A DNA stretch of 64,000 bases from Aquatica leii (GCA_035610365.1 CM069432.1:12834001-12898000), one strand, 5' to 3'; shown: positions 41,414 through 53,900, numbered from the stretch's first letter. A program made the numbers and translations. Notes: generated by a model from the letters alone, not told the origin.

Positions 41414-42361
41414 CAGTGGCGTAACTACCGCCGGTCCAGCAGATGCAACGCGGTGCGGCCCCATTTGAGGCTTTTTTTTGCTTGTTCGTAACAGTTGAGA
41501 ACAAAAAGTAATTATTTATTTTTGTATGATTTTTTAAAATGAAAAATAGGGATTCAATATTTTTCAATAAGATCCGTAAAATCTGTAGTAACGACTTTAC
41601 GGAGCCTCCATTATTGTGCGAGGCCCCCAAATCTTACTATCAATCATTTGTTACACGATTGATGACGAAATTTAATTTATTCTAGTTGTAGACAACATTC
41701 GTTTTTTCTTTCTTTCATGTCTTGAAATGGGCCCATCTGAGAAATAAAAGGATTTAGATGTCGCGTATAGATCCCGTCTGGAGGCCCCGGTTCCAGATGT
41801 TCAATTTAATCACTAAGCATAAAAATTGTGATACTAGTGAAACGTATAACAATCTTATATATACTAAACACAAATTTGTTTTTTTATTAAAAGATTTGCA
41901 TGTCGTGTATGTATCTCTTCTGGGGGCCTCGGTTCCGGATGTTCAATCTAACTGCTAACTATAAAAATTGCCATTTTGACAAAATGTATAACAATGTTAT
42001 AAATACTGAATACATTTTTTTCAGTTTACTTCATTTTTAAGTACGTACACCGTACAGGCAACATTTTTTGACTCGAATATAAGAAAGTTTGAATAGAACC
42101 CAGCGATTCTATAATAATTAGAGTACTCCTTGAAAGCGAATCTGTACGAGATTATCGATGCGTTCGTTAAAACGAAAGCCCGGAGGGTTAGAATCTAAGT
42201 ATGTTATCTTTATACTGTAAATAGATTGTTCTTAAACGTTCGAAATACGCAAATGAAAACAGTGTCTAAAATTTTCCTTTTTTTCCCCTTTTTTTTGTTT
42301 ATAAGCTGGGGCCCCGGACCGACCATGCATCGGGGCTCCGGGAGGGATCGTTACGCCACTG
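41414..42361. mobile_element. Non-autonomous hAT element A (948 bp)
   Basis: The ends are CAGTGGCGTAACTACC (41414) and, read inward from 42361, CAGTGGCGTAACGATCC. The flanking octamers AGAACTAT and AGAACCAT agree at seven of eight positions. Inside is a tandem duplication of about 142 bp (41751-41892 and 41893-42030, both with TTCAAT or TTCAATC after CCGGTTCC or TCGGTTCC words). There is no transposase. The right 190 bp (42163-42348) are copied at 42425-42606. Confidence 0.85.
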
Positions 42362-42800
42362 AGAACCATAGTTACTAGCAGGGTCGGATCTAGCCTGTAA
42401 ATTGTTCCGTGCAAAAGTAAATACTTCGTTAAAACGAAAGCCCGGAGGGTTAGAATCTAAGTATGTTATCCTTATACTTTAAATAGATTGTTCTTAAACG
42501 TTCGAAATGCGCAAATGAAAACAGTGTCTAAAATTTTCCGTTTTACCCCTTTTTTTTGCTTGTAAGCTGGGGCCTCGGACCGACCATGCATCGGGCCCCG
42601 GGAGGGATTGTTCCGTGCAAAAGTAAATATTTGCGCCCCCATGTAAAAAAAAAGAATAGCAGTCTTTATAAAAACAGCGCATGTAGAGAAAAGCATTATT
42701 TTTATTAGAAAACATTTAAAACTCAACAGTGTAACATTTAGTAATATAATACTTCTAATGGTAGTAATATATTTTTAAAATAAATTTTTTATAGATACAA

Positions 42801-44700
42801 CTACGAAATTCTCAAGTAAAACATAGCCAAGTCTGATAATCGTGTTTGAGTGGTAATTGTTTGTAAACAGTTTTTAATTATTTTTAGTTTGGAAAAGCCG
42901 CGCTCCTCTGAGGCAACAGTTATTGGAAGCGTTAATAAAATTCTTAAGGCAATGCTTAAATTAGGAGCAAATTTTAATGTTGTTATGAATTTTAAAATTT
43001 CTAAAGCTGTCAAATTTTTCTCTAAAGTGGAACATAGCACATTACATAGCTATTACATGTGAAAGTTTACGACTATTTATATCAGAAAATTCACCATCTG
43101 TTAAAATAGTCTCTAAGTCTTTGCAATAGGCCAAAAGTTCAATACGGTTATTACGTTTAAATTTATAAATATTATATAAAAAAACTAAAATAATTATTAT
43201 GATGTTCTAGTTGAGCAAATCTCAACTCAACTCAATTCCTATTAGTTGATTTAAAACTTTTTTCTACATCCATTTCGGATGCCATTTCGCTAGCATCGAC
43301 AAGAATATAATTAAAATGATTGTCTGACCTTGAACTTGTAAGAAACAGTTTGACGTTTTCCAAAACCTTGACTACAGATGTGATGTCATAATCCTTACTT
43401 TGCATGAGTTTGCTAACGGGGTTTATATGGTTTAATACCTCATACTATATAACGATGGAAGAAGCTTGAGTGAGCAACCCAGATGCTTAATCTCTTATGG
43501 AACAATCGATTTCTTTGTTTTGGTGTATGCTAAGTAATGCATCATATATTTTACCGATGTGATATCTTTCTGGTTTTATGGCATCAATTCGGCTTTCCCA
43601 TCTCGTATCAAAAAAAAGGTTTTAATGTTATTACTTCAAGACGTTTTAGAAAAATTGACCATCTAAAAGTAGATGAAGAAAAAAATAAATATAATTTTTG
43701 TACAATATTTAAAAAAATGGGTTCTTCTAATGTTGGTTTGATCATATCGTTAGACCACTAGATTAAGAGAATGATTACCACATGGTAAAATGCACCATTT
43801 ATTATCTTTTTTTGTAAACTCGAATGTTTCCCCTTCATATTGGCACCATTATCGTACCTTTGACCTCTCATATCTTAACTTTTCTAACTGTTGAAATACA
43901 ATAACAAAAATCTGTTGACTTGTACATCTTTCGATCGGAAGAAATTCCAAAAAATGTTCTTGAATGCTGACGACGTCTTCTGGCGTAATCGATATATAGG
44001 TATCTCACAATAAAAGTTATTTGCTCGGTTTGTCCAGTATAATTGTATAATATTTTGCGTTCATTACTTCTTTTATTATGTGACCTGCAATTTCGAATGG
44101 TTTTACTTAAATATGTAGTTTTGTCATCTTTATTTAAAATCATTCGTACATGCTCTTCCATAACTGGATCAAACTCGTCTAACAGTTGAACAAGTTTTAA
44201 ATAGTTTCCATTATCGTGTTTGTAAAGTGTTTTAGTTGTCCCTCTAAATGTTAAGCAGCTCTTTTCTAAAAGTTTAATGATCGAGACTATACGGCGAAAC
44301 AGGGCATTCCAGTGATTAGTTTTTGCATCCAAAAGTCTTTGGGCACTGAAATCGATTGTTTGAGACATGTTGAAACGTTTACTTATGTTTTTTTGAGTAT
44401 TCATGACAGAATTTTTAGTCAAAGAATAAACTAACCAGTTTTTCACGATTTTTTTACCATTTTTTAAAAGTCTGGTGTTGTTGCTTGTGCTAAATCTACA
44501 ACCGTTACTATCCACTGCAAACGTAAGTTATAAATTAGAGATATAAATTCAAGTCAGAGTCCTGGATCGTCATTCAAAATTATACAAGGATCTATTTCGA
44601 TTTGAGACAAATTTACGGTTAAGTCTATGTTTTCATCGGGCAATTGTGTGGAAAAAGACGATGCCGCACACAACGACGGTGATTCCGGTATTTCTCTGTT
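42801..44700 (-). pseudogene. hAT transposase of element B, broken
   Basis: The N-terminal half at 43868-44515 reads KIVKNWLVYSLTKNSV, ISKRFNMSQTIDFSAQRLLD, LTFRGTTKTLYKHDNGNYLK and LLDEFDPVMEEHVRMI, the post-finger region of ZMYM1-like hATs. The C-terminal half at 42801-43040 reads LRILLTLPITVASEERGFSK and LKIIKNCLQTITTQTRLSDL, the dimerisation block. The core between them, at about 43050-43860, is scrambled by stops and frame changes. It is a different subfamily from the copies at 1-5152 and 10325-13142. Confidence 0.82.
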
Positions 44701-44779
44701 TGGTTAACGATATTCTCAGTTAAAGAAGTACTTATTTGATCTTCAGTTTTTTTTTACAACTGGTGAAATAAAATAATGC

Positions 44780-45359
44780 CAAAAGTGTTTGATGGCGGAG
44801 CCATCTCATAGTATAAATTTACTATGTGATTAAAATTAACTGTAGATAGCTATAAACGATGGTAAATACGTTGAGTTAGTTTAACACCCGCGAAATTCAA
44901 AATAAGCTTTGAAAAATTCGTCGGGATAAAACCACAACGTAAAAGGACATTGGGGGTGAGCAATGTCAATGCAATTGTGTAAACGCCACCAGAGTGAACT
45001 ACTAGACAGCTGTTTCGCCCTTTTGGGGCTCATCAGTAGTAGGAGATACACTCTAATGTTGTTCCCACAATTACATTGAAACCCCTTATAGCTTTATAAT
45101 TAAGTACGACGAAGTTATCATTCAAACGTGTTTGATGGCAGAGCTCATAGTATAAATTTACTATGAGCCCCAAAAGGGCGAAACAGCTGTCTAGTAGTTC
45201 ACTCTGGTGGCGTTTACACAATTGCATTGACATTGCTCACCCCCAATGTCCTTTTACGTTGTGGTTTTATCCCGACGAATTTTTCAAAGCTTATTTTGAA
45301 TTTTGCGGGTGTTAAACTAACTCAACGTATTTACCATCGTTTATAGCTATCTACAGTTA
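44780..45359. mobile_element. Hammerhead-ribozyme fold-back element, copy B
   Basis: Two arms of 195 bp (44837-45031 and 45165-45359) are inverted copies with about one difference, around a 133-bp spacer. Each arm is a large part of the unit seen at 36405-36725. AAAATAATGCC flanks the whole insertion (about 44769-44779 and 45359-45369), consistent with an 11-bp target duplication. A TGTTTGATGG start word is present near both 44787 and 45129, so the element consists of head-to-head partial units. No coding capacity. Confidence 0.75.
44999..45042 (-). ncRNA. Minimal hammerhead ribozyme (copy B)
   Basis: Read on the minus strand: stem I CTACTA, core CTGATGA, stem II GCCC-loop-GGGC, core GAAA, stem III CAGCTG, cleavage-site TC, then TAGTAG closing stem I. 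All core residues fit the hammerhead consensus. In the opposite arm (45165 onward, + strand) the 3' half of the motif is repeated, but the CTGATGA half is replaced, so only this copy is complete. Stem changes relative to copy A keep pairing. Confidence 0.82.
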
Positions 45360-45680
45360 AAATAATGCCGTTTGCATTTATACAAGCACGTACGAATATT
45401 TAAAGTCAGTTGGTCAATACAGACGAAACATGATTACTGCATTTCTTTTCTACTTTAAAATTTTCAGAAAACTAGAAGTTTGATCTTTCCTATATATTGC
45501 CTACTAATTTTTCTACTTGGGCCGAATTTAGTAAGACTGGGTTGGCATGTTGTATTTTTCTTTGTTTGTTTTTAAATTATTTTTTTAACAGAATATGGAA
45601 TATTTATTGAAGCATGGGTTTAATTTTTACGCTTTACTTAAATAAAAGATAACACATAATCTTTATTAATTTACCTCTTG

Positions 45681-48139
45681 GGGGACAGAGGTGACTACAC
45701 TTATATGGGAGGAAGGGGAGAATCGGTGATCGACTACGTGATAGTGAGTGGAGAGATTTTGGAAGACATAGAAAGTTTTAAAGTGGGGGATGAAGAGGGA
45801 TCGGATCATCAGCCACTGGAAGTGATTTTAAAAGGAAAGGAGCAAGGAATTAAGGTGGAACAGAGGGGATGGGGAGTAAATAAGGTGTGGACTGAGGAAA
45901 GCATAGTAAGATATAAGATGAAGTTGGAGCAAGTGATTTGGGGAGATGTAGGGGGGAAGAAGGACTAAAGGAGTTGACGGCAGAAATGGAGAAGGCAGTA
46001 GAAAAGAAAAGGTTTGAGAAAAGACAAGGAAAAAGAGGAACGAAAATAGGTGGTGGAATAGAGAATGTAGAGAGGCAAAAACAGAGATGAGAAATGCTAG
46101 AAGAAGATGGAAGAAAGGTAAAATAGATGTGCAGGAGTATAAAGAGAAGAAAGTGAATTTTAAAAATGTATGTTCTGAGAGAAAGGTGTCGTATAAAGAG
46201 GAAATAGAGAAACAAGTAAAGGAAATAAAGAAAGAAGGAGAAGTGTGGGAATTTCTAAACAAGGAGAGAAGAAGAAGTAAGAGGAGAGGAGGTTTAACGG
46301 ATATAAAGGTGTGGTTGGGTTATTGTATGGAGCGTTTGGAGGGAACAAGAGAAGAACCAGGGCAGGTGATATTGCAAGAGGTAAATACAATACAGGAGGA
46401 GAGGGAAATAACGAAAGAGGAAATGGAGGAGGCAATAAATAGAGTAAAATTAAGAAAGACGGCAGGAACGGACGGTACGCAAAGAGAACAATGGAAATAT
46501 GTGGGGAAGAGAGTAAGAGGAAATGTAAGAAAATTTTTTAATACAATATGGAAAGGAGAGGAATTGCCAGGGAGTTGGAAAAAAAGTTTAATTCTGCCGG
46601 TTTATAAGAGAGGGGATAGGAAGGAGGTAAAGAATTATAGAGGGATTAGTGTCACTAATGTAAGCTACAAATTGTATGCCATGATTATACAAAGGAGGTT
46701 GGAAAAGGAAGTGGAAGAAAAAAGACTATTACCAGATTGGCAGATGGGATTTAGAGTGGGAAGAAGGGCAATAGACAATGTCTATATATTGAAGCAGTTA
46801 GTGAATGGAGAGCTAGATAAGAAAAAGGGTAAGGTAACGCTTTCTTTATGGACATAGAAGCTGTGTTTGATAATGTGAATAGGGAAAAACTATGGAGGGT
46901 GTTAAGGAAAAAGGGAATAGAGGAACAACTAGTGAGGAAACTGGAAGGGATATATAAAGAAACTAAGAATAGAGTAAAAATAGGGGATAGTGTTAGTGAA
47001 GTGTTTTGGACGAGGAAGGGGCTAAGGCAGGGGTGTCCTCTTAGCCCTATTTTATTTGCACTGTATATAGCTGACATAGAAGAAGTGTTGAAGGGTGGTC
47101 AGTGTGGTAAGATTGGTATGGAGGGAGGGATTAAAGTGTGGATATTGGCATATGCAGACAATATGGTCATGGTGGCAAAAAATGAGTTGGAGATGAAATA
47201 CGATAAAGAGGTATCTGGAAAGGAAAGATTTGAGTGTAAATGTGAGAAAGTCTAAGATGGTAGTTTTTCAAAAAGGGAGAGGAGGGAAGAAAAAGGAGGA
47301 GTTAAGTTGGGGAGAACAGAAGATAGAGGCAGTAAATGAAGTGACATATTTGGGATTTAGGCTAAGGTATGATAATAAAGATGATGCGGATATAAGGGAA
47401 TTAGCAAAGAAGGGTAACGGGGTATTAGGGCAGGTATGGAGTTTAGGGGAAAGAGTATTTGGAAAGGAGATCTAGAAGAGGAGATGACTGTTTGAAAAAT
47501 TGATTAAAAGTGTGATGATGTACGGGGTGGAGATATGGGGTTGGAAAGAGTGGAACCTATTGGAAAGGGTACAAATAAAATATTGGAAATGGATACTGGG
47601 TTTAGACAGGGAGACGCCGGGTTACATAATAGTTATGAAGAGAAAATGAAAGAAAGGAGAGAATGTAAAATTTTGCAATGTTGCTGGAGGACGGTAAAAG
47701 ACAGCAAAAACATATATGGGCAGGAAGAGAGGAAACTTTACTACCAACGAGGAGGTTTCGCAATAGAAGAGGTGGAAAGAAGGAGAGAGGAAGGGAGGTT
47801 AAATATTGAGGAGATAGTAAGAAGAGACAAAGACTCGCAGGTGCAAGAAAGGGAAGGAAAGTACAACCTAAGATATGGGAATATAGTGTCCAGGGGGTTC
47901 CGAAGTATCTGATGGGGAGGAGAAGTTTAGTAGAGAAACTAACTAGGTTCAGATGCGGAAATGAAGAGAATATAAATAAGTATTGGAAGGAAGATGTAAT
48001 GAGGAGATGTAGATTATGTCGGGTGGGATGGGAGGACATAGAACACTTGAGTGGGGAGTGTAGCGAGCTAAGGGAAGAAATGAGGGGAAGGAAAGCGTTG
48101 CTTGGGGAGGAGGGGAAGGGATTGGATTGGATTGGATGA
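45681..48139 (+). pseudogene. LINE ORF2 remnant: endonuclease end, reverse transcriptase, C-terminal zinc knuckle
   Basis: Domains in order: endonuclease C-terminus (SVIDYVIVSGEI, EEGSDHQPLEVIL), linker (about 46000-46400), reverse transcriptase from 46440 (LRKTAGTDGTQREQWKYVGK, LILPVYKRGDRKEVKNYRGI, GFRVGRRAIDNVY), palm (MDIEAVFDNVNREKLW, GLRQGCPLSPILFALYIADI), then AYADNMVMVA where the usual YADD active site is YADN, then YLGFRLRYDN. The C-terminal knuckle CRLCRVGWEDIEHLSGEC is at about 48010-48060. Frame changes lie near 45968, 46850, 47225 and 47475, with a few more in 47475-47910. The Asp to Asn change alone should abolish polymerisation. Confidence 0.88.
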
Positions 48140-48368
48140 AAGCAGTAAAGGAAAGAAGAATAAGAGGGGAGGGTTAGGACTATCGATTTAGAATAATAAG
48201 ATGGTGATGGGAAGATTTTAGGGGATAAAGTTTTTGTTTTGTTTTTTTTTGTTTAGTTTACAAATTTCTGTACAAATTATATTAGTATGTTAAGAGAAAA
48301 TGTAAGGGTAACGTAACCCATTGTAGGGCCGAATGGCTAGACAATTACCAATAAATAATAAATAATAA
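45681..48368 (+). mobile_element. 5'-truncated LINE (I/R1/jockey-group type) with 17-bp TSD
   Basis: TATTAATTTACCTCTTG flanks the insertion exactly (45664-45680 and 48369-48385). The 5' end starts inside the endonuclease; the 3' end is a TAA-type tail (AATAAATAATAAATAATA). The coding strand is strikingly purine-rich. The clade within the non-LTR elements is uncertain: the TAA tail suits I-like elements, the reverse transcriptase resembles R1/jockey-group proteins. ORF1 and most of the endonuclease are missing, as expected for incomplete reverse transcription. Confidence 0.9.
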
Positions 48369-48573
48369 TATTAATTTACCTCTTGCCATTGAGAAAAACA
48401 ATATTTTAAATTACTTTTACTAAAAAAAATTAGAAATTCACTAATAGTTGTCGACTTTTGGCGATTTATCAAAAGCAAAATGTTTTTTATGTTTAATTCT
48501 TTTAGTGTTTTGCTTGGATTTCTCAATTTTCTCCCGTGCAAATGCACGGAGTGCCGGTGTCAAGATCCGGCCC

Positions 48574-50939
48574 AGTTACTAAAATAAAAGAATATACAAT
48601 TAACACTCTACATAATATAATCTTTGACAAAACTAAGATAATTTGTAAAACAAAGAACTGAAATCAAGAAAGATTAGAGAAGCTACTGAAATTAAATCTT
48701 CCAACAACTTCAACAGAGAACAATGGTTATGAAACCTGGTTACCTGTTTGGTCCTAATCTTAATTTATCCACTCGTTAAATTTAAGATACGTCTAGAATT
48801 TTTATGGTGGTTTTTCTTTAGACAATCGAACAAATGCTGTACCTAAACAAACTTGCGTCAATTATCTAGTTCTCTTACGATTTCTTTTTAGTTACCTGAG
48901 TTTTATAATTGTCAATTTAATTTATACTGCCTGACGAAGAACTTAGCTCAAGTTCGAAAGCTTGTAAAATATAATTAAATTAATCATACACCATTTACTC
49001 TAAAAAAAATATTAAAATGTTATATAGTACTTGATAGTAATTCTTAAGTAAATTTTCATCAGATATTTTTGACAGAATGTAATTTCTGAGACGTGTACTT
49101 CTTTTGGATGTATATTCTATTATAGAAAAAAATACAAATATTTAGTTTAGCAAAGGATTCTAGTTCCTTGAAAACTATCTGTTTGGTAATTGTTTATGTA
49201 TTTAATTAAACTCCTTGCTAAAAGTTATAAATTATATTTTTATGTACACCAAAAAAATGAAAAATTTAAAACAAGTAGCTAATTATGACGTACATTACTT
49301 AAGTATGAATTAAGAAGACATCAATAACAAATAATTACTAGAAACCTACCGTATAATTACAAGACAAGAAACGGTGTTTTAATAAACATTATAATTGCAC
49401 ACATACATTACTCAGTTACCTTCACGTAGTTATAAATCTTTTTAACAAATTATTGTAATAAATTAGGACCTAAAAGTACTATATTTAATAAATACATTAC
49501 AAGAGTGTTTTTTTTAATTATTAAGGTCATTTGAAAATGTTAAGAGGCGATTAATTTTTTACATAGTTTTAATTAGTTTGTTTATGCAATTTTTTTGAAG
49601 TAAGAATTAACCACCGCTAATTTAATGACAAAAATAAATCAACTATATTAAAGAAAAACTATGACTGATATTTATTATTTACTGTTGAATATTTATCAAT
49701 AATGTCGATTGACGCAAAGTAAATGTAGACTTTTTTAAAAATATTATTTGTTAGATGCATTTCTTTAAAAGTAAATTCTATGACTAATTACATTTTATAA
49801 TCTAATTTTGGTTGAAATGACGTCGTTTATCACTAAATAAAATGTGATTCATATTTTTGATTCAACAAAAGATGTGGAAAGATCAAAGTCCTTAATAAAA
49901 TAAAAACAAATAATTGTAATAATTAACGTCATCTTATTTTATATTGTTAACTTCAGCAAAATAATAATTATTCTACAAATTAAGCTATATTAAAAATTGT
50001 CGTATAAACATTTATGGTATTAATACCAACAAATTGCTTTCTTGCGGTTTTAATTTTTTGGGTATTTTTACTTTTAAAACGTTAAACGAATTTATTGTTT
50101 AATTAGATTTAGCTTATTTTATATTATTGTCATTGTCAGTTTATAGTTTTTTTAAATTTCTAAATCTTCTAATGCCGCAGTTTATCAAATTTCTGGCGTA
50201 GAAGTCTGTTTTTCATATTGTTTTTAAATTTTTAAGAAATTAACGAAAAAAAACTACATAATTACAACCTAGGCTATGAGCAGCGAATTAGATATTTACA
50301 TAATATCTTAATTTTTGTAACCAATAAACTAGCACAAACGTTTTTATTGTTATTTAGTATTTATTGTCTGTTTTCTCTACGTCACCATTATTATAGTAGT
50401 ATCATTTATATATTTATACCAAATCACTGGTTATCGCTTGTTGTTTTTTGTATTTGATATACGGGTGCAATAAAATATTTCTGCCGACTTTCTTAAAGCC
50501 GACGTACGTTAATTAACATTTTTTATGAAAGTGGATGTTTTTTGGCGCCTTTGTGCAAATTTAAAATAACACCCCAAGTTTATATTACGTTCATATGTGG
50601 GTGTAGATACGGGTTAAGTTAGGTATTTTTATCCACTATTGAAAAATAATTTTAAAAAGTATTTTCATAAATTTATTTTCATTTTTATGTTTTACAAGTA
50701 TAAGCCATAAGCCTTACAAGTATTTTTTAATTGAGGTACATAACATAATTATAAGCATAGAAAACAGAAATATATGCTAACAGCATTACAACTCAAAATT
50801 TTTGTATTTTAGTTTCAAATGTAATATATGATACAAAAGCACAAGAAATAAAACATATTTAAAACATTAAAAATACGCGTTTAAACTGATCGACAAATAA
50901 AAACAAAAATCCAGGTATTAGGCATTGTTATTAATATTT
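48574..50939. other. AT-rich DNA with a hammerhead-like word, otherwise no feature
   Basis: No gene is seen. On the + strand, 48931-48959 reads CTGACGA, one extra base, a six-pair stem GAACTT with AAGTTC, then GAAA. This resembles a hammerhead core, but stems I and III are not formed. Words of this kind also occur near Penelope-like ends. Confidence 0.4.
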
Positions 50940-53900
50940 TAGCTAAGTGAATTGAGCTTTCCGTGCTTTAATTATGGCAAATTGTTTAATTAAATCTTCG
51001 GTGTCTAATTCTTTTAGCTGGTCCGTTTCTATTGAAATAATAGCAAGATTATTTAATCGGTTTTGCCCCATGGTCGATCTTAAATAATTTTTTATTATTT
51101 TGAGTTTTGAAAAATATCGTTCTGCGGTAGCAACAGACACCGGCATTGTTAATAAAATACGAAGTATTATGCTCGTATTAGGAAAAGAATCCACAAGTTG
51201 TTAATTGTTATATAATATAAAGTTTTTTTCTGGAGACCTAATAACGTTTTAATCAAAATTTTGCAATTCATTAACAAGTTCCACGGCAGTTATGTCTCAT
51301 TCAATGAGAGTTTCGTCGTTTAATAAATTTTTAACTTTTTGATATAATTCTAATTGTTCGTTTTCAGAATAATTTTTAAATTTATCAATATTCCATAAAA
51401 ACGCGAAATTATTATAGTAAGAAGAAAGTAATTGGAATCTCTCATCCACTGATGTTATGATTACATCTAGAACATTAAAAAATAATCAATTTTGCACTTT
51501 AAAGTTTCGTCGTGGATCGGTTCATCGTCACATTCATAATGAAAATGTTTTTTTTTCGTGGTCTTAAACTTCTTTGTTTTTTGAATTTAGGTTTTATGTC
51601 TAAGCTGGATGCTATTTTTTTAGCATCAATCTATAGATCATTAAAACCTTAGTCGGAGCAATAAGCTTTTAAAAAATTATTCAAATTTTTTAAATGATTA
51701 CAACACTGAGCAACATCAAAGTTCGGTTTTTGAATAAGTTTATTTACAATGTTAAGTTTACTTAAAATATTATTCCACAATATAAGAATGCAAATGAACT
51801 CAAAATTTTGCAATTTTTTAGCCGACGATGCAGTCAAATTTTTTACGTTTTTGAAAGTTTCCTTCGATTATTTCAAACAGAGCATCGTAAACCTCCTCAA
51901 GTTGATACCTTAAAGGAGTTATTGCATCTATTCTACTAGACCATCGAGTATCCGATAAAGGTTTTAAAGCTAAATTTGTTACATTAGATAAATTTCATTT
52001 CAGAGTTGACCAACGTTTAGCAGAAGCTGAAAAAATACAAATAGTTTTTGAAGTAAAGAAAAAAAATTGATGCTCAAAGTATTTGATTTTAGGATATGAT
52101 CGCAACAAGGAACAAAGCAAGCGCGCGAATTGAAATCTAAATTTTTTTTGTAGACCATTATGCCTACCACGCATATTTGCCCCCTGACCCCGCAAATCGT
52201 TGATATTTAAGCCTTCTTTCTCTAACGCCGACAAAAGAAATTTTGTCAAGCCTTCACCCGACACATCATCTATAGGAGAAAATAATAAAAAATATTCTTC
52301 TATACTAATTCCAGTGCTCTTTAAATTACACAGAGAGAAATCTTTGTATATTTTATCTACAATTGTTAATCGAAAGTACACAAATTGGGTCTGAAAAAGT
52401 GACAAAACCAATTTGTGCAGTTTTATTGCATTCATTTGTGTAGATTAAATTGTACAGTTTTTTTTTCATTATATATAAACAATTTTTATATTTGAAATTG
52501 ATTGCACCGTATCACAATTTGTTTAAAAACTGATCTAAAACGGATAGTAAAGTTTTGCACAATGTTGTGATACTTTTTTAAAACTATACTTGAAGTATTT
52601 TTACCCAATGGTATCTTAAATGTCTAATAGCGTTACGTTATCTAGATCCATATTCTCTTTGCTTAATTTTGCACAATATTGTGCAAATTATTATTATTTC
52701 GTTTAGCTTTTTATTGTACAACTTTATGCATCTTGGTTAAATGTTATTTACTTAAAAATAACATATATTGGGTAAATTGTCAATAAAACGATACAAATCT
52801 TAAGAGCATTATTTATTTATATTTAAATGGTATACTGATTTTATATACTTATTTTTTTCTTCGAGGGATATCTTAAAATTCCATTACTTCTTGTTATCGA
52901 TTCACTCCAGATTTTTTTATAAATGTGGTTGATTTGCCCGTTGCTACAGCAGCTAGTTTGGTTGCCTTTTCTAAAGGGAGAATTTATCGAAAAAATTCAC
53001 AACATTTTTAATAATGTTTCTTGCTTCGAAATGAATGGTTTTCTTCGATTTCGATTTCATGTTGATAAATAGCAGCTGAAACAATACAGAAAGTAAGTGT
53101 AAAAATCTCCATCAGAAATTAGCTGTTGTTCGTAAAATTAACGCTGGAATTAAATACAGAATTTAAAGTAATAATTGAGGTTAAGCTGCTACAAAGGTTA
53201 CACTTAAAAAATGTTATAAATACACTTACCTTGTTCAAATAACAGCGTTTCAAAAAGTCTTGACAAAAACTAGCTGAATAACTACGAATTTTTCAGAAAA
53301 CAGGAGGTAAAGATGTAAACAAACCCAACGCAATCAAGGAATTTTGATTGTAGACATTTTTTCAAGCGGACGGTACTTGCTAATTGTTTGCTAATTGTGA
53401 TTGGTTGAATTTATCGCTTCAAATTTTTAAAGTTAGTTCACATATTTTCCGGGAGAGGGAACGTTCACCATAAAAAATTACTGCTGTTCTATAGTTCGTT
53501 CAATTTTTTTGCATAATCTTATTGTAATATATATTATCAAAGCTGTACGAGAAACTAAAACAAAATTGTGCAAAATACTAGCACATTGTTGTCGAATACA
53601 AAACATACTAAAGTTTATAATATTTTTCAAACAATCTGTCAAATAAAACTTCATAACCTATTTATCCAAACGTATTAAATAAAAGCGTGCAAGCCCATGG
53701 TATAAATATAAACAATTGTAGTAATATCATCAACAATACAGTTATGCACAATCTTGTGCAAAATTGTGATACAGCATTTCTCTCTGTGTAACAAATCTTA
53801 TACAAACTGAAATTTGTTCTTGGTGACTAGAGTCAGGAGTGCAGTCTAATAATATGGAATAATATTTTGCCTTTTTAGGTAGTTCTAAAATTTTGGATTT

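Larger units (their letters stand above)
42378..48573 (-). mobile_element. hAT element B, enlarged by a LINE and a fold-back
   Basis: The left end GCAGGGTCGGATC (42378) and the right end, read inward, GGGCCGGATCTTG (48573) are flanked by an exact AGTTACTA on each side (42370-42377 and 48574-48581). The exact end base is uncertain by one to three positions. Its left target copy directly abuts the right target copy of hAT A. Insertions inside are a ribozyme fold-back (44780-45359) and a LINE (45681-48368); a templated copy of hAT A sequence sits at 42424-42606. The transposase reads on the minus strand. Confidence 0.8.

Noticed and set aside
45151-45205. A second complete hammerhead on the + strand of the fold-back
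   Set aside because: Only the half with stem II, GAAA, stem III and the cleavage site is present; the CTGATGA half is absent.
46160-46435. Long antisense open frames opposite the LINE (also 45828-46262, 46751-47077, 47602-48039)
   Set aside because: They are rich in Ser, Phe, Leu and Pro because the LINE strand is purine-rich and so its complement lacks stop codons. They show no domain.
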